The translations under genes were made by a program, and so were the position numbers. Shown here piece by piece: positions 54,429 to 62,788 of a stretch of DNA of 64,000 bases. The notes under the pieces are model-generated. The model worked only from the letters and a program-made list of their open reading frames with translations. It searched no databases and was not told the origin of the DNA. The stretch lies in assembly GCA_038316335.1 (NCBI GenBank), contig JBBQAM010000012.1, positions 20,015 to 84,014 on the forward strand, in the 5' to 3' direction. The stretch is from JALHST01 sp038316335. GTDB taxonomy: Bacteria > Bacteroidota > Bacteroidia > Flavobacteriales > Flavobacteriaceae. Every line of letters begins with the position of its first letter. Position 1 is the first letter of the stretch.

Positions 54429-54469
54429 TGACTTAAACTTCATACAATACTTTAATACAAAATACAATT

Positions 54470-55876
54470 ATGACGCAATACGATGTGGCCATTATCGGCT
54501 CGGGACCAGGTGGATATGTTGCGGCAATACGCTGTGCACAATTGGGAATGAAAACGGCCCTTATTGAAAAATATAGTACGCTGGGAGGTACTTGCTTGAA
54601 TGTGGGATGCATTCCGTCAAAAGCCCTCTTGGATTCTTCCCATCATTATGAAGATGCTGTTTTGCATTTTGAAGCGCATGGCATCGAAATTCCTGGGACC
54701 ATCAAGGTCAATTTGGAAAAGATGATCGCCCGTAAACAGTCAGTTGTTGATCAAACCTGTGCTGGGGTCAAATTTTTAATGGATAAAAACAAGATTACGG
54801 TCTTCGAGGGTATCGGCAGCTATAAGGATGCTACCCATATCGACATTAAATTGTCCAATGGTACATCGGAAACAATCGAAGCCAAAAATAGTATCATCGC
54901 CACGGGATCAAAGCCTGCGACCTTGCCTTTTATTAAGTTAGACAAGGAGCGTGTTATTACATCGACCGAAGCGTTAAAGTTAAAAGAGATACCAAAACAT
55001 TTGATCGTAATAGGTGGCGGGGTTATAGGACTCGAATTAGGACAAGTCTATAAGCGTTTGGGTGCTGAGGTTACCGTTATAGAATTTATGGACCGGATCA
55101 TTCCTACCATGGATGCCGCCTTGTCAAAAGAATTAATGAAAGTGCTTAAGAAACAGAAAGTAAATTTCAATCTTTCGCACAAAGTCAAGTCGGTAGAGCG
55201 AAAAGGCAAGGAAGTAATTGTAAAAGCCGACAATCAAAAGGGTGAGGAAGTTGTTTTCAAAGGAGATTATTGCTTGGTCTCGGTCGGAAGGAAGCCCTAT
55301 ACTGACGGACTGAACGCCGAAGCCGCCGGGGTGAAAATCGATGAACGGGGCCGAATTGCTGTAAATGATCATTTACAGACCAATATTCCGAATATCTATG
55401 CCGTCGGTGATGTCATACGAGGCGCTATGTTGGCACATAAAGCCGAAGAAGAAGGTACCCTGGTAGCCGAAGAGTTGGCCGGCCAGAAACCACACATCGA
55501 CTACAATCTGATTCCCGGGGTGGTGTATACATGGCCGGAAGTGGCTGCAGTCGGCAAGACCGAGGAGGAACTTAAGGAAGCCGGAATCGCTTATAAAGTC
55601 GGCCAATTCCCAATGCGTGCCTTGGCCCGTGCCCGCGCCAGTATGGATTTAGATGGTTTTGTAAAGATTTTGGCCGATGCCAAAACCGATGAAGTTTTGG
55701 GAGTGCACATGATTGGCGCCCGTTGTGCAGACCTCATCACCGAGGCAGTAACGGCAATGGAATTTCGAGCCTCGGCAGAGGATATCGCTCGTATGAGCCA
55801 TGCACATCCTACTTATGCCGAAGCCGTTAAGGAAGCCGCCTTGGCAGCTACCGCCGATCGTGCTTTGCATGTTTAG
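54470..55876 (+). CDS. lpd: Dihydrolipoyl dehydrogenase (E3)
   Basis: This 468-residue flavoenzyme reoxidises dihydrolipoamide of the 2-oxoacid dehydrogenase complexes and the glycine cleavage system with NAD. The FAD site is IIGSGPGGYVAAIRCAQLG; the redox disulfide is GGTCLNVGCIPSKALL (Cys42, Cys47); the NAD motif is VIGGGVIGLELGQVYKRLGA; the catalytic His-Glu region is HAHPTYAEAVKEA near the C-terminus. It stands alone with its own promoter and is not next to E1 or E2 genes. Full length and canonical. Confidence 0.96.
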   Translation: MTQYDVAIIGSGPGGYVAAIRCAQLGMKTALIEKYSTLGGTCLNVGCIPSKALLDSSHHYEDAVLHFEAHGIEIPGTIKVNLEKMIARKQSVVDQTCAGVKFLMDKNKITVFEGIGSYKDATHIDIKLSNGTSETIEAKNSIIATGSKPATLPFIKLDKERVITSTEALKLKEIPKHLIVIGGGVIGLELGQVYKRLGAEVTVIEFMDRIIPTMDAALSKELMKVLKKQKVNFNLSHKVKSVERKGKEVIVKADNQKGEEVVFKGDYCLVSVGRKPYTDGLNAEAAGVKIDERGRIAVNDHLQTNIPNIYAVGDVIRGAMLAHKAEEEGTLVAEELAGQKPHIDYNLIPGVVYTWPEVAAVGKTEEELKEAGIAYKVGQFPMRALARARASMDLDGFVKILADAKTDEVLGVHMIGARCADLITEAVTAMEFRASAEDIARMSHAHPTYAEAVKEAALAATADRALHV

Positions 55877-55954
55877 TAGTATTCGGAAGAAAAAGCATCC
55901 TTAAAATACCCCAACCTATTGTGCAGGCTTTTTAGTTTGGTTGGCAAGAACACC

Positions 55955-57124
55955 TCAAACGACTAGATCATAGGCTCTTTTTTGGCCTTCCAATGCCAAT
56001 TCAGTGGCAAGAAAGCAATGGGTTTGCGACATGGCCGTTTCCGTTCGGTGAACGACGTCGTTCACCAGTAGCTCGCCATAGGGCATGTACACATTGGAAC
56101 AGTCATAATATTTGGTTTCTTTCTGATTGACCAGAAATAAATGATTACCGCCTTCACGGCCTGCGATATCAATATATTTTCGCATCTCAATATAGCCTTC
56201 CGTACCCAAAATAAAAGTCCTGCCATCTCCCCATGTGGCTAGACCGACTGGGGTAAACCAGTCGATTCGAATATACCCAGTGGCATGGGAACTGCGAACG
56301 CTCATATCCCCAAAATCCCGAAGTTGCGGGTAGTTGGCCATGTTAAAATTACCTACTTGGGAAAAATTGACCTGGGCTTTGTTCGAACTTGTATAAAAAA
56401 GAAACTGATCACATTGATGTGAGCCAATATCGCAAAGTATTCCACCTGCCATTTCAGGATTGAAAAACCAATCTGGGCGTGTTTCGGGACGCAATCTATG
56501 TGGCCCGAGGCCGATGGTTTGTACCACTTTTCCTATTGCACCGCTCTGTATCAATTCCCCTGCCTTTACCGAGGCGGGGTTTCCCAATCGTTCGCTGTAC
56601 ATGATCGAATAAATACGACGGGTTGCAGCTTGCACCTTTTTGACTTCTTCGAATTGTGCAAAACTTAGGATCCCTGGTTTGTCACTCATAAAATCCTTCC
56701 CAGATTTCATGACCCGTATACCCAAGGGCGCCCGGTCGATCGGAATCGAGGCACTGGCTACCAATAGAATGTTTTTGTCCTCGATGATGGCTTCCTCGCT
56801 TTTTGCGATTTTGACATTTGGGTAGCGCTGCAAGAAATTCGCTAATAGTTCGGGCTCTTTGGCATATACCGTTACCAATTCGCCACCTCCGTCGATCAAC
56901 GCATCGGTCATGCCGTAAATATGACCATGATTGAGACCAATTACGGCAAACTTTATCGATTCCTTAGGTCTCAGGCGTTTACCAGGCTTTAGTAGAATTT
57001 CATCAGGACGCGCTGTTTTGTGCAGTTCCCTACCAAACAAAGGGCTCGGTAGTACCCCCAAGGTCGCCATGCCCACCGAGGAGCAAAACGATTGTCTCAT
57101 AAATTTGCGTCTATTGGATTTCAT
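55955..57124 (-). CDS. Tat-exported Gfo/Idh/MocA-family oxidoreductase
   Basis: This 389-residue protein has a twin-arginine signal at the N-terminus (SNRRKFMRQSF, then a hydrophobic stretch ending PSPLFG), so it would be folded in the cytoplasm and exported with bound NAD(P). A Rossmann domain begins near residue 56 (KFAVIGLNHGHIYGMTDALI), and a family motif near residue 160 (YSERLGNPASVKAGELIQSG) is followed by GGILCDIGSHQCDQFLFYT. The substrate is probably a sugar or cyclitol; unknown. Convergent with lpd, with no clear terminator between them. Confidence 0.88.
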   Translation of the reverse strand: MKSNRRKFMRQSFCSSVGMATLGVLPSPLFGRELHKTARPDEILLKPGKRLRPKESIKFAVIGLNHGHIYGMTDALIDGGGELVTVYAKEPELLANFLQRYPNVKIAKSEEAIIEDKNILLVASASIPIDRAPLGIRVMKSGKDFMSDKPGILSFAQFEEVKKVQAATRRIYSIMYSERLGNPASVKAGELIQSGAIGKVVQTIGLGPHRLRPETRPDWFFNPEMAGGILCDIGSHQCDQFLFYTSSNKAQVNFSQVGNFNMANYPQLRDFGDMSVRSSHATGYIRIDWFTPVGLATWGDGRTFILGTEGYIEMRKYIDIAGREGGNHLFLVNQKETKYYDCSNVYMPYGELLVNDVVHRTETAMSQTHCFLATELALEGQKRAYDLVV

Positions 57125-57308
57125 TTCCTTGGGTTTACAGATTAAAAGAACAGGGAGGACTCGCTTATGATCGCGAGATTTAGATGTAAGTATCTCAAGT
57201 TATTGTGCATCCTGTATTTCAAATATACAATACTGAAAGAAAATGGTACGATGGTTGCGCCTCCTTTTGATAGCGATCTCCTTTAAATCGATTGACGAAT
57301 AGTACGAT

Positions 57309-59087
57309 TCACTTGATGTTATTGGCATCATGATTATAAGGCACGTAATTTTCCCATTGCCAAGGGGTAAAGATATCCCCGATCGCTACTTCTAAAAGTT
57401 CTTTAAAAATGCTTTCGCCATTGTCGCTATTCGTCATGATGAGGAGGCCTTTTTTTGCTTCCGGAAAAAGGATGAAATAATGTTGAAAACCATCCCCATG
57501 ACCTTCTTTAAAAACGCCGCGACCATAAGGCGACTTCAATAAACCGAATCCCAACCCATAACTAAGCTTGATAGTGTCATTCAAGGTCGAATCGTGTAAG
57601 GCCTCTTTCCCGAATTGCTGCAACGAACGGATCCTTATTTGAGGGGTAAAAACTTCTTTCCAAGATTTTTCATTTAGTAGTTTGTGCCGCAAACTTGCCC
57701 CTAAAAAGAGTGTGTAATCTTCAAGTGTTGTTTCTAGCGTGCTGCTTCCTCTGGGTTCGTTATCGGTATCCTTGGGCCATAATTTTCCAGCGACCGTATG
57801 CCCATAGGCAAAATCTTTTTCAAACTTACTTTGCCATTTATAACTGGAACGTTTCATATTCAATGGCTCGAATATTTTATCCTGTGCGATTTCCTCGAGA
57901 CCTTTTCCTATTATTTTTTCCAGAACCACCTGCAGATACACCAGTCCTTCCCCGGAATAACTATAACGACTCCCAGGAATTGTCTTTACCCGAAGTTTTT
58001 GATCTGGTTCAAACCAACGCCAATTTGGAAAGCCTGTGGTATGGTCCAGGCACATTCGGGCCGTGATATATTGGTATAGGCTATCTTGTTTCAAATCGGA
58101 ATAATCATCATGCCATTTGGCCTTCGGTGTATACTCATAGATTTTTTTGGGAAGAAGCGATTGTAAAGGGGTATCCAAATCAATTATTCCTTCCTCAACA
58201 TATTTCATTACCAGGACCGCGAAAAGCGCCTTGCTTAAAGAAGCCCCGTAGATATTGGTCGAATCGGTCAAAGGCAATTTCCTTTCATAATCCTTATATC
58301 CAAAAGCCTTTTCATAGACTTGGTGGTTATCATTGAAAACAGAGACCCCCATGCCTTGAATGTAGGCGAGCTGCATAAGTTGATCAATTTTTTGGGTCAA
58401 TGAATCCGTTGAAATTAAGGAGCCATCAAGACGTTCAATGTACCGAGACGTATTTTGGCCTTGGGCCGCCATACTTAATCCACAAAAAATCAAAGCCATT
58501 GCCATTTTTGAAGGCGTAGTTGTTTTCTTGGTTTTTAAGAATGGAAACGAAAGGGGATAATAGCAATTTTGTGTATTCATGACCCTCACGATATTAATGA
58601 TCATAACCACGATGGTATACGGTAGTACAGCCATAAAAAAGAAGAATCCGATACCTTCTAGGGTCACCAATGCAATTAGCGAAAGCACAAATAGTAGCGT
58701 CATCGTACTCTGAAAATTGATTATCGCACGCCCGTGCACATCATAGATCTCATTGTCTTCACGCTTATGTATCCATAGAAAAAGTGGGAATAATATATTA
58801 CATAAGGGCAATACCAGCCCTATTATTGGGATGCCGTGCATAAGTAAAAGCCATTTTAACTGAAGCGTTTCCTCTTTGGGGTCGTCGATAACCAAAAGAT
58901 CTTCGACTTCAACGTTCAAGGCGGTTGCCAGGAGTTTTATGGTTTGCAGGTGCGGATGTACGTCACCTTTCTCAATACGTTGAATCGTTCGAACGGTTAC
59001 CTGTGTTTTTTCTGATAGCTGTTCTTGTGAATACCCTTTTAATTTACGTTGGTAAACCAAGTTTTTTGCAATGGTTCGAGTTTCCAT
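57309..59087 (-). CDS. XRE HTH / DUF4870-like membrane / beta-lactamase-fold fusion protein
   Basis: This 592-residue protein has an XRE-type helix-turn-helix at residues 1-66 (LKGYSQEQLSEKTQVTVRTI). A DUF4870-like membrane region spans about 79-170 (FLWIHKREDNEIYDVHGRAI). A second signal-like segment lies at 195-212 (MAMALIFCGLSMAAQG), and a serine beta-lactamase/penicillin-binding-fold domain at about 215-590. The latter has SxxK (GASLSKALF, Ser283-Lys286), a YSYSGEGL motif and HGDGFQHYF. One uninterrupted frame links the parts. An in-frame ATG at 58505 could start the enzyme separately. Enzymes of this fold outside true beta-lactamases are often peptidases or esterases. Confidence 0.85.
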   Translation of the reverse strand: METRTIAKNLVYQRKLKGYSQEQLSEKTQVTVRTIQRIEKGDVHPHLQTIKLLATALNVEVEDLLVIDDPKEETLQLKWLLLMHGIPIIGLVLPLCNILFPLFLWIHKREDNEIYDVHGRAIINFQSTMTLLFVLSLIALVTLEGIGFFFFMAVLPYTIVVMIINIVRVMNTQNCYYPLSFPFLKTKKTTTPSKMAMALIFCGLSMAAQGQNTSRYIERLDGSLISTDSLTQKIDQLMQLAYIQGMGVSVFNDNHQVYEKAFGYKDYERKLPLTDSTNIYGASLSKALFAVLVMKYVEEGIIDLDTPLQSLLPKKIYEYTPKAKWHDDYSDLKQDSLYQYITARMCLDHTTGFPNWRWFEPDQKLRVKTIPGSRYSYSGEGLVYLQVVLEKIIGKGLEEIAQDKIFEPLNMKRSSYKWQSKFEKDFAYGHTVAGKLWPKDTDNEPRGSSTLETTLEDYTLFLGASLRHKLLNEKSWKEVFTPQIRIRSLQQFGKEALHDSTLNDTIKLSYGLGFGLLKSPYGRGVFKEGHGDGFQHYFILFPEAKKGLLIMTNSDNGESIFKELLEVAIGDIFTPWQWENYVPYNHDANNIK

Positions 59088-59377
59088 ATAAATGTTTATG
59101 TTTTGAACACAAAGCTATGGCAGCCGGATTGTTTTTAATACGACATTTAAATGTCACCTGCCTGTCATTTATAGCGCTGTCGTATGTTTTTGGGGTGTTT
59201 AAATTCAATTTAACATAAAAGTACGGGAAAATGATAGGTTTATTTTCTAAGATCTAAAAATACCAGTTGGCGAAGGGGTGCGTGTGGAGGTGGTCACGCA
59301 TCGTTAATAATTAGCCCAAGGAAATGATTTTCTATAAGAGTAGGCTATCAAATCATGGATGTTATAAAGCGTATCGG

Positions 59378-60568
59378 CTAGGACCTGTTTTTAACCCACC
59401 CAAGGATCCTTAATACTCTGTAAAAGAAAGTTTTTCCTTGTTCGAGTGCATCTGAGAGGAGATTTTCCGAATTATCAAAAATGAAATTTTGGGCGAGGGC
59501 AATCCGTACTTTGATTTCTACTTTATGTTTTTCATATTGTAAAGCCGTATACGTGCTGATTCCCATAAATAAAAGTGCACCTGGGATAACCACCAAGGGT
59601 GCAAGCGAATGATTAAAAAAACGGTAAAGGCCCAGGCCTGTAAAACTTCCATAAAGGATGATAAAATGAACTACATAGATCGACAAGGTGCTTTGCCCAA
59701 TTTTGAGGACGGTCTTGTTGGTCAAGAAAGATTTAAAGACCATAAAAACGGCGAAGACCAAAAACACGTTACCCAGTCGGATAAAAAGGTAATTATTATA
59801 AAAAATATCGGCAAATAGTTTTATTCCTGTTGCCTCGGAGGCATTTAGGAAGAAGGCAGACGAATAATAAATCAAACCGAAGCCAGTAAGTGCCGCCAAG
59901 CCAATAGCCATTGGATACAAATACTTGAAATTCTGAAAGCGTGCAAAGAGAATTGACAAAACAGCTCCGATGGCCGAGTACCCAAACCAAGGAAATATGG
60001 TAAAGACCGAACCATTGGTCTTGCTCAAATAATTAGCGAACAAATTCGGCAAAACTGAAAACGTCCACTGTTTGTAATAGGGTTCAAAAACGAATAATAA
60101 AAGCGTGATGGCCGTCAAAACCGCTGGGAAAAGATACTTTTTTCCATTCTGGGTAAGGAGATAGACTCCGATTATCCCAAGAAGCGAAAGTCCGATACAA
60201 TGCAAAACATCGACCAAATAAAACGATTCATAAATCTCACCTTGCAAAATTCCGAACAGGTTCATACGGAGCAGGTAACCTATGAAGAGAAGTTGCAATC
60301 CGCGCTTGACCCCTTTCTGTACTCGGGGATTCTCCAAGCCTTTTCGCGGGTCGCGTATTAAAAGAAAGGTGAAAATAAATCCGGATACCGTAAAAAACAC
60401 GGGAGCCGTAATGCCCCTAAAATACTTCCATAGCCCAAACACCTCATTGGTATTGTCACGAAAGGCATTGTCAAGAAGGCCATCCACAAAATGCCCTTGA
60501 AGCATCATAAGTATGGCCCACGCTCGTATGGCGTCAATAAAATAGAGTCTATTGTTCTTGTTTTCCAA
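59378..60568 (-). CDS. DUF1624/HGSNAT-like membrane protein
   Basis: This protein (about 396 residues) has around ten membrane helices and the N-terminal motif RLYFIDAIRAWAILMMLQGH, followed by FRGITAPVFFTVSGF. This matches the DUF1624/heparan-alpha-glucosaminide N-acetyltransferase-like group, which is related to acyltransferase-3 membrane enzymes. Start chosen at a TTG (60566-60568) preceded by AAAGGA at good spacing, giving MENKNNRLYFIDA; an in-frame GTG at 60620-60622 would add 18 residues. It probably acetylates an envelope glycan; substrate unknown. Confidence 0.82.
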   Translation of the reverse strand: MENKNNRLYFIDAIRAWAILMMLQGHFVDGLLDNAFRDNTNEVFGLWKYFRGITAPVFFTVSGFIFTFLLIRDPRKGLENPRVQKGVKRGLQLLFIGYLLRMNLFGILQGEIYESFYLVDVLHCIGLSLLGIIGVYLLTQNGKKYLFPAVLTAITLLLFVFEPYYKQWTFSVLPNLFANYLSKTNGSVFTIFPWFGYSAIGAVLSILFARFQNFKYLYPMAIGLAALTGFGLIYYSSAFFLNASEATGIKLFADIFYNNYLFIRLGNVFLVFAVFMVFKSFLTNKTVLKIGQSTLSIYVVHFIILYGSFTGLGLYRFFNHSLAPLVVIPGALLFMGISTYTALQYEKHKVEIKVRIALAQNFIFDNSENLLSDALEQGKTFFYRVLRILGWVKNRS

Positions 60569-60813
60569 GCGTAATCCTTTATTTGTAATAGTGTATAATG
60601 GCGATAAACATGGCCATTGCACTTTTATTTTAGTTAATTGCGTCCTCGATGGTTCATTCGTAGCACGTTAAAAATCGTGCAACTTACCAAAAACTACTCA
60701 CCTATATACTTGTAAAACAGTATGGTTGGATGTTTTGCGGTGCAAAATTAGCTAAAATTCGTACATAACAATACTAATTGCTGTATTTTCGCCTTTTACC
60801 AAAAAAAACGAAC

Positions 60814-61347
60814 ATGGCGCTTATATTGGCTTTCGCCGGAAGTAATTCTTCTACCTCGATCAACTTTAAGCTCGTAAAATATACGGTTTCTCTAATATTG
60901 AACCATGAGGTACAAACTTTGAATATGGTCAATTACCCATTTCCGATGTTCAGCGAGGACGTTGAGCGCGAAAAGGGATATTCGAATTCTTTGATAGAAT
61001 TGAAGAACGATATTCAAAAAGTGGACGGACTCATAATTTCGGTCAACGAACATAACGCCAACCCATCAGCTTATTTTAAGAACTTGATCGATTGGCTTTC
61101 CCGCGTCGACCGCAGGTTCTTGGAGAATAAAAAGGTATTCCTTATGGCTACTTCCGGGGGCAAGCGAGGGGCGCAAGGTTCCTTGGAGGTTGTAAAGAAT
61201 ATCCTTCCCCGTTTTGGCGCACAGCTTGTATCGGAATTTTCTTTACCACTATTTTACGAGAATTTTGATGAAAAGCAAGGAATTTTAAATGAGGACCTTT
61301 CCAAAGCACACCAATTGTCATTAGATGAATTTCTGAAGGTCTTATAG
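60814..61347 (+). CDS. NADPH-dependent FMN reductase family protein
   Basis: This protein of about 177 residues has the flavodoxin-like fold. N-terminal MALILAFAGSNSSTSINFKL is the phosphate-binding loop, and IISVNEHNANPSAYFKNLID is the second family motif, where NEHNA replaces the more usual PEYN. ATSGGKRGAQGSLEV follows near residue 112. The start is taken at the ATG at 60814 because the family motif begins there. Likely reduces FMN or quinones with NADPH; partner unknown. It precedes tilS. Confidence 0.88.
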   Translation: MALILAFAGSNSSTSINFKLVKYTVSLILNHEVQTLNMVNYPFPMFSEDVEREKGYSNSLIELKNDIQKVDGLIISVNEHNANPSAYFKNLIDWLSRVDRRFLENKKVFLMATSGGKRGAQGSLEVVKNILPRFGAQLVSEFSLPLFYENFDEKQGILNEDLSKAHQLSLDEFLKVL

Positions 61348-61480
61348 CGCACCTATTTCATCGAAGAAGGAGTGCCGTTTTATGCATCTCAAATTTGAAA
61401 TAGGTCGACCTACTGAGTCCCAGGTCATGGGTATGGGACCATGCTACCAAATTGAACGCTTTTTCTGCTACCTTTATCCT

Positions 61481-62788
61481 GTGATACAGCAATTCAGGCA
61501 ACATATAGAAAATCATTTTCCGAGACTACTTACCAATCGATTTATTTTGGCGTGTAGCGGTGGGTTAGATAGCGTGGTCCTGGCGCATTTATGCCAAAGC
61601 TGTTCAATGGATTTTGCGATTGCACATTGTAATTTTAGATTGCGGGGTACCGAAAGTGATCTGGATGAGGAATTTGTAAAGAAATTGGCTCATAAATTTA
61701 AGCGTCCATATTATGTAACACACTTTGATACTGTAGGTTATATAAATAAAAACAAAGTTTCAGTTCAGGTTGCAGCGCGCGAACTTCGCTATCATTGGTT
61801 CGCTGAGATTCTCAAGGAAAACAACTTCGGGACGTTGCTAACCGCCCATCATGCCGATGACAACTTAGAGACCTTTCTGATTAATCTTTCGAGGGGTACC
61901 GGCATCGATGGCCTTACGGGCATTCCCGCTGATACTGACGCGATTTGCCGACCTTTGTTGCCATTTTCAAGAAAAATGCTGCTTGATTTTGCTACCATTG
62001 AATCAATCACTTGGCGTGAAGATAGCACCAACTCAGAAACCAAATACCTAAGGAACAAAATAAGGCACGATATCGTACCACTCTTAAAACAGTTGCATCC
62101 GACCTTTACCGATAATTTTAGAGCAACCCAACAAAATTTAAAGGAGATAGCATTATTTGCCGAACGGCACATCGAACTACTGCAACAGACCTTATTCGAA
62201 AAAGAGGGGCCGATACTAAAAATAAAAATCGCATCCCTTAACAAATTGACTCCCCTAAGGCCCTATCTCTATGCCTTTTTTAAATCATTTGGATTTACCG
62301 AATGGGATAATGTAGAACATCTCCTCACGGCCATGAGCGGGAAGGAACTTTTTTCGAAAACTTATCGCTTGGCAAAAGACCGGGATTACCTCTTATTGAC
62401 CAAAATCGATGCTATTAAAAATGAAATCCACATTATTGAGGAAAACAGCTCTGAACTGAGTTCGCCAATCAAGCTATTAAAAGAAACTGTAAAGCAACTT
62501 GGCGATCTGGATAAAAATATACTTTATGTAGATAAAGAAACGTTAAAGTATCCGTTGACCTTGCGAAAATGGAAAAATGCCGACTATTTTTACCCAATAG
62601 GAATGAAAGGGAAAAAGAAGCTTTCCAAATTCTTCAAGGATGAAAAGGTGGCGGTTATTTTCAAGGAAGCCCAATGGTTATTGTGTTCAGGAAATGATAT
62701 TGTATGGGTAATCGGCAGAAGGGGTGATGAGCGTTTCAAAGTTACAAAGACTACAAAAAGCATTATTAAGTTGACATATGTGCCATAA
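61481..62788 (+). CDS. tilS: tRNA(Ile)-lysidine synthase (TilS)
   Basis: This protein (about 435 residues) modifies the wobble cytidine of tRNA-Ile(CAU) to lysidine, needed to read AUA codons. PP-loop motif ACSGGLDSVVLAHL near residue 28, LLTAHHADDNLETFLINLSR and a TilS C-terminal domain (YPIGMKGKKKLSKFFKDEKV). The start is set at GTG 61481, which yields VIQQFRQHIENHFPRLLTNR as N-terminus, the usual distance to the PP-loop; an in-frame ATG at 61382 would add 33 residues without family support. The next gene overlaps its end by 11 bases. Confidence 0.92.
   Translation: MIQQFRQHIENHFPRLLTNRFILACSGGLDSVVLAHLCQSCSMDFAIAHCNFRLRGTESDLDEEFVKKLAHKFKRPYYVTHFDTVGYINKNKVSVQVAARELRYHWFAEILKENNFGTLLTAHHADDNLETFLINLSRGTGIDGLTGIPADTDAICRPLLPFSRKMLLDFATIESITWREDSTNSETKYLRNKIRHDIVPLLKQLHPTFTDNFRATQQNLKEIALFAERHIELLQQTLFEKEGPILKIKIASLNKLTPLRPYLYAFFKSFGFTEWDNVEHLLTAMSGKELFSKTYRLAKDRDYLLLTKIDAIKNEIHIIEENSSELSSPIKLLKETVKQLGDLDKNILYVDKETLKYPLTLRKWKNADYFYPIGMKGKKKLSKFFKDEKVAVIFKEAQWLLCSGNDIVWVIGRRGDERFKVTKTTKSIIKLTYVP

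Noticed and set aside
59276..59306. Hairpin TGCGTG/CACGCA after the DUF1624 gene as terminator
   Set aside because: Short stem without a T-run on either side.
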